Of a stretch of DNA of 64,000 nt, positions 46,016 to 54,963 are shown one piece after another. The position numbers were made by a program, and so were the translations under genes. The stretch is from Erysipelotrichaceae bacterium (GTDB lineage: Bacteria; Bacillota_I; Bacilli_A; Erysipelotrichales; Erysipelotrichaceae), in contig JALEZD010000019.1 of assembly GCA_022772735.1 (NCBI GenBank), positions 19,060 through 83,059 on the forward strand, read 5' to 3'. Position 1 is the first letter of the stretch. Each line of letters opens with the position of its first letter. Below the pieces are notes generated by a model. The model was not told the DNA's origin. It did not search any database and worked only from the letters and a program-made list of their open reading frames with translations.

Positions 46016-47099
46016 ATCAATAAAACTTAAAGATAAAATACTTAAATTTCCAATAATTCAAGGTGGTATGGGTGTTGGAATATCACTTTCTAATCTTGCT
46101 GGAAATGTAATGAAGGAACATTGTATGGGTGTCTTGAGTTTTGCACATCCAGGATATAAAAGTAAAACATTTTTAAAAGATTCACTTAATGAAAATTTAA
46201 GATGTATGAAAGAAGAAATTGATAAAGCTAGAAAAATTTCAGAAGGGAATGGAATTTTAGGAGTAAACATTATGGTTGCAAGTAGTGATTATGCAGCATA
46301 TGTTAAGGCTTGTGTTGATTATAAAGTTGATGCGATTATTTCTGGAGCTGGATTACCTTTAAATTTACCTGAACTTACTAAAGGTAGTGATATTTTAATT
46401 GCTCCAATTGTTTCAAGTGATAAAGCACTAAATTTAATTTTAAAAAGATGGGATATGCATCACAGTAAAACTGCAGATTTTATTGTCATTGAAGGGTTTG
46501 AAGCAGGAGGGCATCTAGGATTTAAAAATGATGATATTAAAAATGGTAAATGTCAAAATCTAGAGGAAATTTTATTATCATGTTTACCAATAGTAAAAAT
46601 ATACGAAGAAAAGTATGGAGTCAAAATTCCTGTTTTTGTTGCCGGGGGTATATATAATGGCGAAGATATTGGAAAATTTATAAAACTTGGTGCTAGTGGA
46701 GTACAAATGGGAACAAGATTTATTGCGACTAAAGAATGTGATGCAAATATAAAATTTAAACAAAAAATTGTTGATTCCAAAAAGGAAGATATTAGAATTG
46801 TAAAAAGTCCAACAGGTTTTTTAGGTCGTGCAATACATAATGATTTTACAAAGAAATTAGATAATGATGGTAAAATTCCAGTTAAATTTTGTGTGAACTG
46901 CATTTTGCCATGTGATCCTAGAGATACAGTTTATTGTATTAGTGAAGCATTAATAAAATCTGTAAATGGTGATGTAGAAAACGGTTTGGTTTTTTGTGGA
47001 AGTAATGCTTATAGAGTTGACAAAATTGTTTTAGTTAAAGATCTTATAAAAGAACTTATTGAAGAAACAAATAAATTTTTAAAGGAGTCTATTGTATGA
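46008..47099 (+). CDS. FabK-related flavoprotein (nitronate monooxygenase/2-nitropropane dioxygenase family)
   Basis: The 363-residue protein is a second TIM-barrel FMN protein of the NPD family: FPIIQGGMGVGISLSNLAG, IVIEGFEAGGHLG and PVFVAGGIYNGEDIGKFIKLGASGVQMGTRF in parts. It is longer than FabK, with an extra loop near residues 180-200 and a C-terminal Cys cluster FCVNCILPCDP. I cannot say whether it reduces enoyl-ACP, detoxifies nitronates or has another role. The ATG at 46,008 lies inside the end of fabK, and the end overlaps fabD by four bases, so it is firmly part of the operon. Confidence 0.8.
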   Translation: MIKSIKLKDKILKFPIIQGGMGVGISLSNLAGNVMKEHCMGVLSFAHPGYKSKTFLKDSLNENLRCMKEEIDKARKISEGNGILGVNIMVASSDYAAYVKACVDYKVDAIISGAGLPLNLPELTKGSDILIAPIVSSDKALNLILKRWDMHHSKTADFIVIEGFEAGGHLGFKNDDIKNGKCQNLEEILLSCLPIVKIYEEKYGVKIPVFVAGGIYNGEDIGKFIKLGASGVQMGTRFIATKECDANIKFKQKIVDSKKEDIRIVKSPTGFLGRAIHNDFTKKLDNDGKIPVKFCVNCILPCDPRDTVYCISEALIKSVNGDVENGLVFCGSNAYRVDKIVLVKDLIKELIEETNKFLKESIV

Positions 47100-47989
47100 G
47101 TATTGCATTTATATTTAATGGACAAGGTAGTCAATATGTGGGAATGGGTAAAGACTTATTTGATAAATATGATGAAGTTAAAAAAATATATAATAAAACT
47201 TCGATAAGTGACTTGTGTTTTAATGGACCAATTGAAATATTAAATAAAACAGAAAATACACAGATATGTATTTTTACTACTTCACTTGCAATAGCAAGTT
47301 TATTACAAAAAGATATAAAACCAGAATTTGTTGCAGGATTAAGTTTAGGGGAGTATAGTGCACTTTGTTTTAGTGAAATGATTTCTATTGATGATGGTAT
47401 GGAAATTGTTAAAGAAAGAGGTACACTAATGGCTAATGAATTACTTAATAGTAATAGTGGAATGGCTGCAGTTATAAATTTTAATGAAGAAAAATTAACA
47501 AGCATTTTATCTAAAATAAATGGTATAAGTATTGCAAATTATAATTCTAATTCACAAATTGTAATTACTGGATTAAATGATTGTTTAGATATTGCTTGTA
47601 AAAAAATAAAGAATGAGGGTGGTAGAATTATTCCTTTAAAAGTTAGTGGGGCATTCCATTCACCTTTATTAGACAATGCTTCAGTAAAATTAAAGAGTAT
47701 ATTAAAAAAATATAAATTTAATAGTCCAAAATACAGAGTTGTCTATAATACTTATGGCAATGAGTCTGATAAAGATATTGTAGATATATTAAGTTTACAA
47801 ATTAATAATCCTGTTTATTTTAGACAGTCTATTGAGTATATGATTGAAAACGGTGTTGATATATTTATAGAAATTGGACCAGGTAAGGCATTAAGCTCAT
47901 TTATTAAAAATATTAATAATAAAGTAAAAGTTTATAGTGTTTTTGATGTAGAAAGTTATGAAAGTGTGAAAAGAGAGCTAATTTTATGA
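47096..47989 (+). CDS. fabD: Malonyl-CoA:ACP transacylase
   Basis: The 297-residue enzyme moves malonyl from CoA to ACP. It begins with IAFIFNGQGSQYVGMGKDL and has the nucleophile elbow GLSLGEYSAL with Ser83, and the catalytic His in GAFHSPLL. Length is typical. It overlaps its neighbours on both sides by four bases (ATGA). Confidence 0.96.
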   Translation: MSIAFIFNGQGSQYVGMGKDLFDKYDEVKKIYNKTSISDLCFNGPIEILNKTENTQICIFTTSLAIASLLQKDIKPEFVAGLSLGEYSALCFSEMISIDDGMEIVKERGTLMANELLNSNSGMAAVINFNEEKLTSILSKINGISIANYNSNSQIVITGLNDCLDIACKKIKNEGGRIIPLKVSGAFHSPLLDNASVKLKSILKKYKFNSPKYRVVYNTYGNESDKDIVDILSLQINNPVYFRQSIEYMIENGVDIFIEIGPGKALSSFIKNINNKVKVYSVFDVESYESVKRELIL

Positions 47990-48720
47990 ATAAAGTTGTT
48001 TTAGTTACAGGTGGTAGTAGGGGTATTGGAAAAGAGGTTGCACTTGAATATGCAAGAAATGGATTTGATGTTGCAATTAATTATTTAGGGAATTTTGCAA
48101 AAGCAAATGAAGTTGCAAATGAAATAAAAGCTATGGGCAAAGAGTGTTTAATTGTACAGGCAGATGTTTCAAATTCTTCAGATGTTAAAAGGTTGATTGA
48201 TGAAGTTATTATTAAATTTGGAAGGATTGATGTATTAGTAAATAATTCGGGTGTTACAAGAGATAATCTAATTTTCAAAATGAGTGAAGAAGATTTTGAT
48301 TTTGTTTTGAATACTAATTTAAAGGGTACTTTTAATACTATAAAAGCCATTTCGAGAATAATGATGAAACAAAAATGTGGTTCAATAATAAATATGAGTA
48401 GTGTTGTTGGATTAGTGGGAAATATTGGACAGTCTAATTACGCCGCAAGTAAAGCTGGAGTGATTGGTTTGACAAAATCACTAGCAAAAGAGCTGGCTGG
48501 ATGGAACATTAGAGTTAATGCAGTTGCACCTGGATTTATCGAAACAGATATGACAGATAAATTGAGTCAAAATCTAAAAGAGTCTATTGTTAATAATATT
48601 CCTTTAAAAAGATTAGGACAGGCTAATGAAGTTGCAAAATTAACATATTTTTTAGGTAGCGACAATAGTAGTTATATTAGTGGTCAAGTTATTAATGTTG
48701 ATGGAGGTATGGTTTTGTGA
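47986..48720 (+). CDS. fabG: 3-oxoacyl-ACP reductase
   Basis: The 244-residue short-chain dehydrogenase has the NADPH-binding TGGSRGIGK (residues 8-16), NNSGVTRDN, and catalytic Ser-Tyr-Lys in MSSVVGL and NYAASKAG. It ends SGQVINVDGGMVL as FabG does. Its TGA stop overlaps the fabF GTG start (GTGA). Confidence 0.96.
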   Translation: MNKVVLVTGGSRGIGKEVALEYARNGFDVAINYLGNFAKANEVANEIKAMGKECLIVQADVSNSSDVKRLIDEVIIKFGRIDVLVNNSGVTRDNLIFKMSEEDFDFVLNTNLKGTFNTIKAISRIMMKQKCGSIINMSSVVGLVGNIGQSNYAASKAGVIGLTKSLAKELAGWNIRVNAVAPGFIETDMTDKLSQNLKESIVNNIPLKRLGQANEVAKLTYFLGSDNSSYISGQVINVDGGMVL

Positions 48721-49955
48721 GAAGGGTTGTTATAAGTGGAATGGGTGTTGTTTCACCAATTGGCAATAGTGTTGATGAAATGTGGGATAGCATTAAAAAT
48801 GAAAAATGTGGAATAGATTTTATTACTCATTTTGATACATCTGATTATAAAGTTAAACTAGCTGCAGAGGTTAAAAACTTAGATACAGAAGAATATTTTA
48901 GTAAAAAAGATTTAAAGTTTAATGATAGATTTACTCAATTTGCAAGAATTGCAGCAAAACAAGCCTTGTTAGACTCAAAAATAAATCTTGATAGTATTGT
49001 TTTAGATAGATTGGGAGTTGTAATTGCATCAGGAATAGGTGGTATTTCTACAATTGAAAGTTGTTGTAATGTTTTAAATAGTCAAGGGAATTCACGAGTA
49101 TCACCATTTTTTATTCCAATGGCATTAGTGAATTTAGCAGCAGGTAGTGTTGCGATAGATTTAAAAGCAAAAGGAAATTGTTCAAGTGTTGTTACTGCAT
49201 GTGCTGCATCAACAAATGCTATTGGAGATGCATATCACAGAATAAAATTTGGTTTTGAAGATATTATTTTTGCAGGTGGTAGTGAAGCAAGTATTAATCC
49301 ATTGTCTATTGCTGGATTTCAATCTATGCGTGCATTAAATTCTAGTGATGATAAAAATAGAGCTAGTATACCTTTTGATAAAGATAGGTCTGGTTTTGTA
49401 ATGGGTGAAGGTGCAGGAATTATTGTACTTGAGGAATATGAACATGCTATTAAAAGAGGTGCAAAAATCTATGCTGAAATAGTTGGATATGGTAGCACAT
49501 GTGATGCAAGTCATATTACTGCTCCAATTGAAGATGGAAGTGGTGGAGCAAAAGCAATGTTACTTGCTATTAAAGAAGCAAATATTTCAAAAAATTGCAT
49601 AGATTATATTAACGCTCATGGGACAAGCACACCATTAAATGATAAAACTGAAACTAAGGCAATCAAATTAGCATTTGAAGAACATGCAAAAAACATTTTA
49701 GTTTCAAGCACAAAATCTTATACTGGTCATCTTCTTGGAGCAAGTGGAGCAATAGAAGCAATAATCTCTATTAAAGCTCTTCGAGAAAATTACGTTCCAG
49801 CAACCATAAATTATAAAGTTTATGATGAAGAGTGTGATTTAGATATTGTTGCAAATAAAGGAAGAAATGTTGCATTAAATTATGTTATGAGTAATTCTTT
49901 GGGATTTGGTGGTCATAATGCTTCAATAATATTTAAAAAGGTGGAAAATCAATGA
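48717..49955 (+). CDS. fabF: 3-oxoacyl-ACP synthase II
   Basis: The 412-residue elongating condensing enzyme has Cys162 in VTACAASTNAIG, His in NAHGTSTPLND and His in GHLLGASGA, the KAS I/II triad. It starts with GTG, which overlaps the fabG stop, with GGAGG at 48,703-48,707 as ribosome-binding site. It also influences unsaturated chain length in some bacteria, but no FabM or FabN is seen here. Confidence 0.95.
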   Translation: MRRVVISGMGVVSPIGNSVDEMWDSIKNEKCGIDFITHFDTSDYKVKLAAEVKNLDTEEYFSKKDLKFNDRFTQFARIAAKQALLDSKINLDSIVLDRLGVVIASGIGGISTIESCCNVLNSQGNSRVSPFFIPMALVNLAAGSVAIDLKAKGNCSSVVTACAASTNAIGDAYHRIKFGFEDIIFAGGSEASINPLSIAGFQSMRALNSSDDKNRASIPFDKDRSGFVMGEGAGIIVLEEYEHAIKRGAKIYAEIVGYGSTCDASHITAPIEDGSGGAKAMLLAIKEANISKNCIDYINAHGTSTPLNDKTETKAIKLAFEEHAKNILVSSTKSYTGHLLGASGAIEAIISIKALRENYVPATINYKVYDEECDLDIVANKGRNVALNYVMSNSLGFGGHNASIIFKKVENQ

Positions 49956-50380
49956 TTTATAACTCTAATCAGATTCAAGAGATAATTCCACATAGATATC
50001 CATTTTTATTGGTTGATAGAATTGATTATATTAGTGATGATAAAACTGAAATAGTGGGAACTAAGTGTGTTAGTGCAAATGAAATGCAATTTTTAGGCCA
50101 TTTTCCTAATAAACATGTAATGCCTGGGGTTTTAATTGTTGAAGCATTAGCTCAAACAGGTTGTGTACTTTTATTAAATAATGAAGAAAACAAAAATAAA
50201 ATTGCTTATTTTGCAGGGATAAATAATATGCGTTTTAAAAATCAAGTTATTCCTGGTGATACTTTAAAATTGGAAGTTAAATTTACTAATTCAAAGCTAG
50301 GAATATATTTTGCAAATGTGAAGGCTAGTGTAAATGAAAGAGTTGTTGCACAAGGTGAAATAATGTGTGCACTTGGGTAA
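49952..50380 (+). CDS. fabZ: 3-hydroxyacyl-ACP dehydratase
   Basis: The 142-residue hot-dog-fold enzyme has IPHRYPFLLVDRI and the active-site His50 (LGHFPNKHVMPGVL) and Glu64 (VEALAQ). It dehydrates 3-hydroxyacyl-ACP before the FabK step. It overlaps fabF by four bases. Confidence 0.96.
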   Translation: MIYNSNQIQEIIPHRYPFLLVDRIDYISDDKTEIVGTKCVSANEMQFLGHFPNKHVMPGVLIVEALAQTGCVLLLNNEENKNKIAYFAGINNMRFKNQVIPGDTLKLEVKFTNSKLGIYFANVKASVNERVVAQGEIMCALG

Positions 50381-50384
50381 TTGA

Positions 50385-50711
50385 ATGATTGTTGGTATTG
50401 GATGCGATATTGTTAAAGTTAATAGACTTATTAAAAAAAGAGATGAAATTGCAAAGAAAGTGTTATCTAAAGAGGAGTATATAATTTATATTAGCTATGA
50501 TGATAAAAGAAAACTGGAATTTTTAAGTGGAAGATTTGCTATAAAAGAAGCGATTTTTAAAGCATGTAATAAATTTAGTGATTTTTCTAAAATTAATGTC
50601 TATTTTGAAAATGGGAAACTATGTACAAATATTGAGATATTTAAGGTATTTGTTTCAATAAGTCATGAAGACGATTATGCGATTGGGTATTGTGTTATGG
50701 AGGATTTATGA
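50385..50711 (+). CDS. acpS: Holo-ACP synthase
   Basis: The 108-residue phosphopantetheinyl transferase has GIGCDIVKVNRL (residues 3-14) and GRFAIKEAIFKA (about 49-60), the two family motifs containing Mg- and CoA-binding Asp and Glu. It activates AcpP encoded ten kilobases upstream in the same cluster. It overlaps plsC by four bases. The protein is slightly short for the family. Confidence 0.93.
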   Translation: MIVGIGCDIVKVNRLIKKRDEIAKKVLSKEEYIIYISYDDKRKLEFLSGRFAIKEAIFKACNKFSDFSKINVYFENGKLCTNIEIFKVFVSISHEDDYAIGYCVMEDL

Positions 50712-51382
50712 TTTTTTCTGTAATTAAAATATTTCCATTATTAATTTATGCTGGTATACTGTCAATATTTTATAAAAGTAAGACTTTAGAGGAAAATTAC
50801 TTTAAAGCAAGACAGTTAAGTAAAAAAGTTTTGGATTGGCTTGGATATAACTTAAAAGTTAATGGTGTAGAAAATATAAAAGACAAAACCTATTTATTCT
50901 TATGTAATCATCAGGGAACTATTGATCCAGCAATTATTGTTGCAGGATGTCCAAAACCTATTAGCTTTATTTCAAAAAAAGAAAATGAAAAAATTTTTGT
51001 GTTAGGACAATGGGCAAAAAATATTAAAACTATTCACTTTGATAGAGAAACAAGAGAAGGAAATATAAGCATGATAAAAACTTCTCTTAGATATTTTAAA
51101 GAGGGTAAAAGTTTATTGATATTTCCTGAAGGTACAAGAAGTAAAAAGGATGAAATGAATGAGTTTAAAAAAAATTCATTACAACTTGCATATCTTGGAA
51201 AGGTTGATATTATCCCAGTAACACTTAATAATGCGTATTGTTTAGATGTTAATAGTAAGTGTAAGACAGTTTCTATTGATTTTAATGAAGTAATAAAATA
51301 TGAAGACTATAAAGATTTGCCTTATGATCAATTAAGTGAGATTGTTTTTAATAAAATAAAAAGTAAAATCAAAACTAAATGA
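50708..51382 (+). CDS. plsC: 1-acyl-sn-glycerol-3-phosphate acyltransferase
   Basis: The 224-residue protein has one N-terminal membrane segment (about residues 2-18), the acyltransferase motif NHQGTIDPA (HX4D) and FPEGTRSK. It adds the second acyl chain in phosphatidic acid synthesis, using the products of the preceding genes. GGAGG precedes the ATG at 50,708. Its last codons overlap the convergent birA. Confidence 0.93.
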   Translation: MIFSVIKIFPLLIYAGILSIFYKSKTLEENYFKARQLSKKVLDWLGYNLKVNGVENIKDKTYLFLCNHQGTIDPAIIVAGCPKPISFISKKENEKIFVLGQWAKNIKTIHFDRETREGNISMIKTSLRYFKEGKSLLIFPEGTRSKKDEMNEFKKNSLQLAYLGKVDIIPVTLNNAYCLDVNSKCKTVSIDFNEVIKYEDYKDLPYDQLSEIVFNKIKSKIKTK

Positions 51383-51396
51383 TTTTGCTTTTTTTT
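51359..51396. terminator. Bidirectional terminator between plsC and birA
   Basis: AAAATCA (51365-51371) pairs with TGATTTT (51380-51386), and the stem continues through a T-G pair into AAAAG/CTTTT. T-runs lie on both sides. Both stop codons fall inside it. Confidence 0.75.
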
Positions 51397-52142
51397 ATAC
51401 TAATTTCACCACTATTTAATTTTAATATTCCATTTTTTGTTTCAACAATAAGATTACAATTTTCATCAATATCTAAAACTGTACCTGAGATTTTGCTGTT
51501 TTTTAATAAAATTTCTATATCTGAATTGTTTAGATAAAAGTTATTTTTATAATATGTTAAAAAATCATGATTATTTATTAAAATATTATAAAATTCATTT
51601 AAAATTTTTGAAATCAATATTTCTTTATCAAATTTTAAATTTGTGTTATTTTCAATTGATGTTGCAATTTCTTTTAGTTCATCATCAAATCCCATTTTTG
51701 AAATATTGATACCAATTCCAATAATTAAATAATCAACTAATCCGTTTTTTATTGAAGATTCACATAATATACCTGCAACTTTTTTATCATTAATAAGTAT
51801 ATCGTTTATCCATTTTATTTTTGCATTAACATTATATAGTTCGTTTATTGATTTACATACAGCCACTCCAACCATTGAACTTATTTTTAAAAAGTCAATT
51901 TTGGAAATATGTTGTTTTATTAAAAGGGACATATATATTCCTGAATTTTTTGGTGAATAAAAAGATTTTCCGTTTCTTCCTTTTCCGCTTGTTTGACTTT
52001 CTGCGATTAATAAAAATGGTTCATTAATATTTTGTGCTACAAGTTTTAAATCATCATTTGTTGATTTTGTTTCTTCAACAATTTCAACATGAGTATAAAA
52101 AGGATTTAATAAATTTCTTAAAGTGCTTTTATTTATATTCAT
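51375..52142 (-). CDS. birA: Biotin-[acetyl-CoA carboxylase] ligase without repressor domain
   Basis: The 255-residue protein has the ligase motifs ETKSTNDDLK, SGKGRNGKSFYSP (the GRGRxGR loop) and KWINDILINDKKVAGIL. It begins close to the catalytic domain and has no N-terminal winged helix, so it cannot act as a biotin-responsive repressor. It attaches biotin to AccB. It is convergent with plsC and divergent from csoR. Confidence 0.93.
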   Translation of the reverse strand: MNINKSTLRNLLNPFYTHVEIVEETKSTNDDLKLVAQNINEPFLLIAESQTSGKGRNGKSFYSPKNSGIYMSLLIKQHISKIDFLKISSMVGVAVCKSINELYNVNAKIKWINDILINDKKVAGILCESSIKNGLVDYLIIGIGINISKMGFDDELKEIATSIENNTNLKFDKEILISKILNEFYNILINNHDFLTYYKNNFYLNNSDIEILLKNSKISGTVLDIDENCNLIVETKNGILKLNSGEISIKKSKII

Positions 52143-52163
52143 ATAAAAATTATAGCATTTAAA

Positions 52164-52214
52164 TTGACTTGTATATATAAATGTATAATAATTATAATAC
52201 CCCTAGGGGGTGTA
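52164..52214 (+). promoter_or_regulatory. csoR-copA promoter region with CsoR-type operator
   Basis: TATAAT occurs at 52,184-52,189 and 52,193-52,198; TTGACT at 52,164-52,169 is a possible -35 with non-ideal spacing to either. The G/C-rich pseudo-palindrome TACCCCTAGGGGGTGTA (52,198-52,214) stands out in this AT-rich sequence and resembles CsoR operators of other Firmicutes. It overlaps the start region of the transcript and touches the AGGAGG of csoR. Confidence 0.75.
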
Positions 52215-52223
52215 GGAGGTAAC

Positions 52224-52487
52224 ATGGTAGCTGATAGTAAAAATATTCTGAAATTATTAAAGACTGTAAGAGGGCAAATTGACGGAATAATAAAGATGGT
52301 TGAAGAAGATAAATATTGTATAAACATAAGCCATCAACTACTTGCGAGTGAAGCTTTAATAAATAAAATAAATAAAGAAGTGCTTACTGCACATTTAAAA
52401 TCTTGTGTAAATAATGCAGATTCATGTGAAGAAAGAGATGAAAAAATTGATGAGTTTGTAAGTTTATTAGGTAAGGTGATGAAATAA
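52224..52487 (+). CDS. csoR: Copper-sensing transcriptional repressor CsoR
   Basis: The 87-residue all-helical protein belongs to the CsoR/RcnR family: KTVRGQIDGIIKMVEEDKYCINI, then TAHLKSCV, giving the Cys-His-Cys copper ligands. In the absence of Cu(I) it should bind the dyad just upstream. The frame is open upstream to 52,164 but the ATG at 52,224 follows AGGAGG. It shares one base with copA. Confidence 0.93.
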   Translation: MVADSKNILKLLKTVRGQIDGIIKMVEEDKYCINISHQLLASEALINKINKEVLTAHLKSCVNNADSCEERDEKIDEFVSLLGKVMK

Positions 52488-54940
52488 TGAGAAAAAAGTT
52501 TGATATTACAGGAATGACATGTGCTTCATGTAGTGCTCATGTAAGTAAAGCTGTTGAAACTTTACAAGGTACTAGTAATGTAAATGTAAACTTACTTAAT
52601 AATTCTCTTAGTGTAGATATTGACGAAGAAAAAGTTAGTATTGATGAAATAATAAGTTCAATTGAAAAAGCCGGTTATAAAGCAAGCATTAAATCAGAAG
52701 TAAAGAGTGAGAAAAAAATTGATCATAGTAAAGATGAGATAAAGGAATTAAAAGACAGAGTTGTTATTTCTTTTGTGTTTTTAATTCCACTTATGTATAT
52801 ATCAATGGGGCATATGTGGAATTTACCTGTTTTTGATTTTTTAAAGGGGCATAATAATGCAGTATCTTTTGGATTAACACAATTTTTATTTACTTTGCCT
52901 ATAGTTTATATCAATAGAATATATTTTATTAGAGGATTAAAAAGTTTATTTAATAAAACTCCCAATATGGATAGCTTAATAGCTATCGGTTCTCTTTCTG
53001 CATTAATATATGGTATTTTTGCCTTATATATGATGAGTTATGGCTTGGGTAATATGAATATAGATTTAGTTTCAAAATATCACGCAGATTTGTATTTTGA
53101 ATCTGCAGCAATGATACTTGCATTAATAACTCTTGGGAAGTATTTTGAAGCAAAGTCAAAGGGCAAAACAAAAGAAGCATTAGAAAAACTTATGAATTTA
53201 TCTCCTAAGACTGCTTTTATTGAGAAGAATAATGAAATATTAGAAGTAGGAATTGATGAGGTTCAAGTTAAAGACATAGTTATAATTAAACCTGGTGGAT
53301 TAATACCAGTAGATGGTGTTATTATTGATGGAATTACATCTATTGATGAATCTATGATTAGTGGAGAGAGTATTCCTGTTGAAAAAGGGGTAGGGAATAA
53401 AGTAATTCAAGCAACTATGAATAAAACAGGTTTTATTAAGGTTGAGGCAACAGGTGTAAAGGAAGATACAGTGTTTGCTGGAATTATTAGACTTGTTGAA
53501 GAGGCTAGTTCTACTAAAGCACCAATTGCTAAATTAGCTGATAAAGTTTCTGGAATTTTTGTACCGATTGTTATTGTGATTTCAATAATTACTGCAATAA
53601 TTTGGCTATTTCTTGGACAAAGTTTTGAGTTTGCATTATCTAGTGCTATTGGGGTTTTGGTTATTTCTTGTCCTTGTGCTTTAGGTTTGGCTACTCCTGT
53701 TGCGATAATGGTTGCGATGGGTAAAGGTGCTGAAAATGGAATATTGATTAAATCTGGTGAAGCACTTGAAACAGCTCATGAAATAAATACAGTTGTTTTA
53801 GATAAAACTGGAACAATCACCAAAGGTAAACCTACAGTAAATGATTATATTGTATTTAATGGAAATGAAAATGAATTATTTGATATTGCATTTTCTATTG
53901 AATTAAAAAGTGAACATCCTTTAGCTGAGGCTATTGTTGAGTATACAAAAAGTAAGAATGCTAAAGATTTAAACATTAACAAATTTGAAACAATTCTTGG
54001 TAAGGGTGTTGTTGGGGAATTAAATGGTGATAAAATTTTTGCAGGAAATACCAGATTAATGGAAGAAAATAACATTTCTTTAAAGTCATATATTAATAAA
54101 ATAGATGAATTTAGAAATGATGGTAAAACAGTTTTGATTTTTGCGAAAAATGATGTGATTTTAGGTGTGTTTGCGGTTGCGGATGAAGTAAAACCAACTA
54201 GTAAACAGGCTATTGAAATGCTTAGAAAATTAAATATTGAAGTTATAATGCTTACAGGGGATAATAAAAACACAGCTTTAAAAATTGCAAAAGATTTAAA
54301 TTTAAATGAGGTCATTGCCGAAGTTTTACCACAAGATAAGGAAAGAATTATTTCAGATTTAATGAAACAAAATAAAAAAGTTGCGATGGTTGGTGATGGA
54401 ATTAATGATGCACCTGCACTTGTAAGTGCTGATGTTGGAATTGCAATTGGTGATGGAACAGATATTGCAGTTGAGAGTGCAGATATTGTTTTAATGAGAA
54501 ATGATTTGTTAGGGGTTGTATCTGCAATTAAACTTAGTAAAGAAACAATTAAAAATATTAAACAAAACTTATTTTGGGCGTTTTTCTATAATATTTTAGG
54601 AATACCACTTGCGGCAGGTGTGTTATATAGTTTTAATGGTTTAAGATTGTCACCAATGTTTGCGGCAGCTGCAATGAGTTTTAGTAGCGTTTTTGTGGTT
54701 TCGAATGCACTTAGATTAAAAATGTTTAAAACTGAAAAAGGAGAAAAAAATATGATGAATGAAGTAAAAGTTGAAGGTATGATGTGTCAAAATTGTGTTA
54801 AACATGTTAAAGAAGCGTTAGATTCTATTGGTGTTAAATCGGAAATTGATTTGGGTAGTAAAACAGTAAAATTTGATAATTCTCATTCAATTGATGATGT
54901 GATCAAAGCGATAGAAAAAGCAGGATATAAAGTAAAGTGA
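52487..54940 (+). CDS. copA: Copper-exporting P-type ATPase with N- and C-terminal metal-binding domains
   Basis: The 817-residue P1B-ATPase has an N-terminal HMA domain (GMTCASC, Cys12 and Cys15), eight membrane segments, the Cu(I) channel motif SCPCALGLATP (around residue 396), phosphorylation motif DKTGTITKGK (around 439), and MVGDGINDAPAL. Unusually it continues into a second HMA domain at the C terminus, with MMCQNC (Cys767 and Cys770), after the last membrane segment. That part has its own internal ribosome-binding site and start. The gene is co-transcribed with csoR. Confidence 0.95.
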   Translation: MRKKFDITGMTCASCSAHVSKAVETLQGTSNVNVNLLNNSLSVDIDEEKVSIDEIISSIEKAGYKASIKSEVKSEKKIDHSKDEIKELKDRVVISFVFLIPLMYISMGHMWNLPVFDFLKGHNNAVSFGLTQFLFTLPIVYINRIYFIRGLKSLFNKTPNMDSLIAIGSLSALIYGIFALYMMSYGLGNMNIDLVSKYHADLYFESAAMILALITLGKYFEAKSKGKTKEALEKLMNLSPKTAFIEKNNEILEVGIDEVQVKDIVIIKPGGLIPVDGVIIDGITSIDESMISGESIPVEKGVGNKVIQATMNKTGFIKVEATGVKEDTVFAGIIRLVEEASSTKAPIAKLADKVSGIFVPIVIVISIITAIIWLFLGQSFEFALSSAIGVLVISCPCALGLATPVAIMVAMGKGAENGILIKSGEALETAHEINTVVLDKTGTITKGKPTVNDYIVFNGNENELFDIAFSIELKSEHPLAEAIVEYTKSKNAKDLNINKFETILGKGVVGELNGDKIFAGNTRLMEENNISLKSYINKIDEFRNDGKTVLIFAKNDVILGVFAVADEVKPTSKQAIEMLRKLNIEVIMLTGDNKNTALKIAKDLNLNEVIAEVLPQDKERIISDLMKQNKKVAMVGDGINDAPALVSADVGIAIGDGTDIAVESADIVLMRNDLLGVVSAIKLSKETIKNIKQNLFWAFFYNILGIPLAAGVLYSFNGLRLSPMFAAAAMSFSSVFVVSNALRLKMFKTEKGEKNMMNEVKVEGMMCQNCVKHVKEALDSIGVKSEIDLGSKTVKFDNSHSIDDVIKAIEKAGYKVK
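54752..54940 (+). CDS. CopZ-like copper chaperone, probably translated from inside copA
   Basis: An internal AAAGGAG (54,737-54,743) lies eight bases before an in-frame ATG-ATG pair. Translation from there gives a 62-residue single-HMA protein (MMNEVKVEGMMCQNCVKHV...), close to the usual 68-69 residues of CopZ. Copper loci of Firmicutes normally carry a separate copZ; none is seen beside copA. The same codons also form the C-terminal domain of CopA, so one DNA stretch may make both a tethered and a free chaperone. Confidence 0.55.
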   Translation: MMNEVKVEGMMCQNCVKHVKEALDSIGVKSEIDLGSKTVKFDNSHSIDDVIKAIEKAGYKVK

Positions 54941-54963
54941 ACCTTTAAATGGTTCACTTTTTT
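54934..54963. terminator. Bidirectional terminator between copA and the DUF1801 gene
   Basis: AAAGTGAACC (54,934-54,943) pairs perfectly with GGTTCACTTT (54,951-54,960), with T after and A before the stem. Confidence 0.85.
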
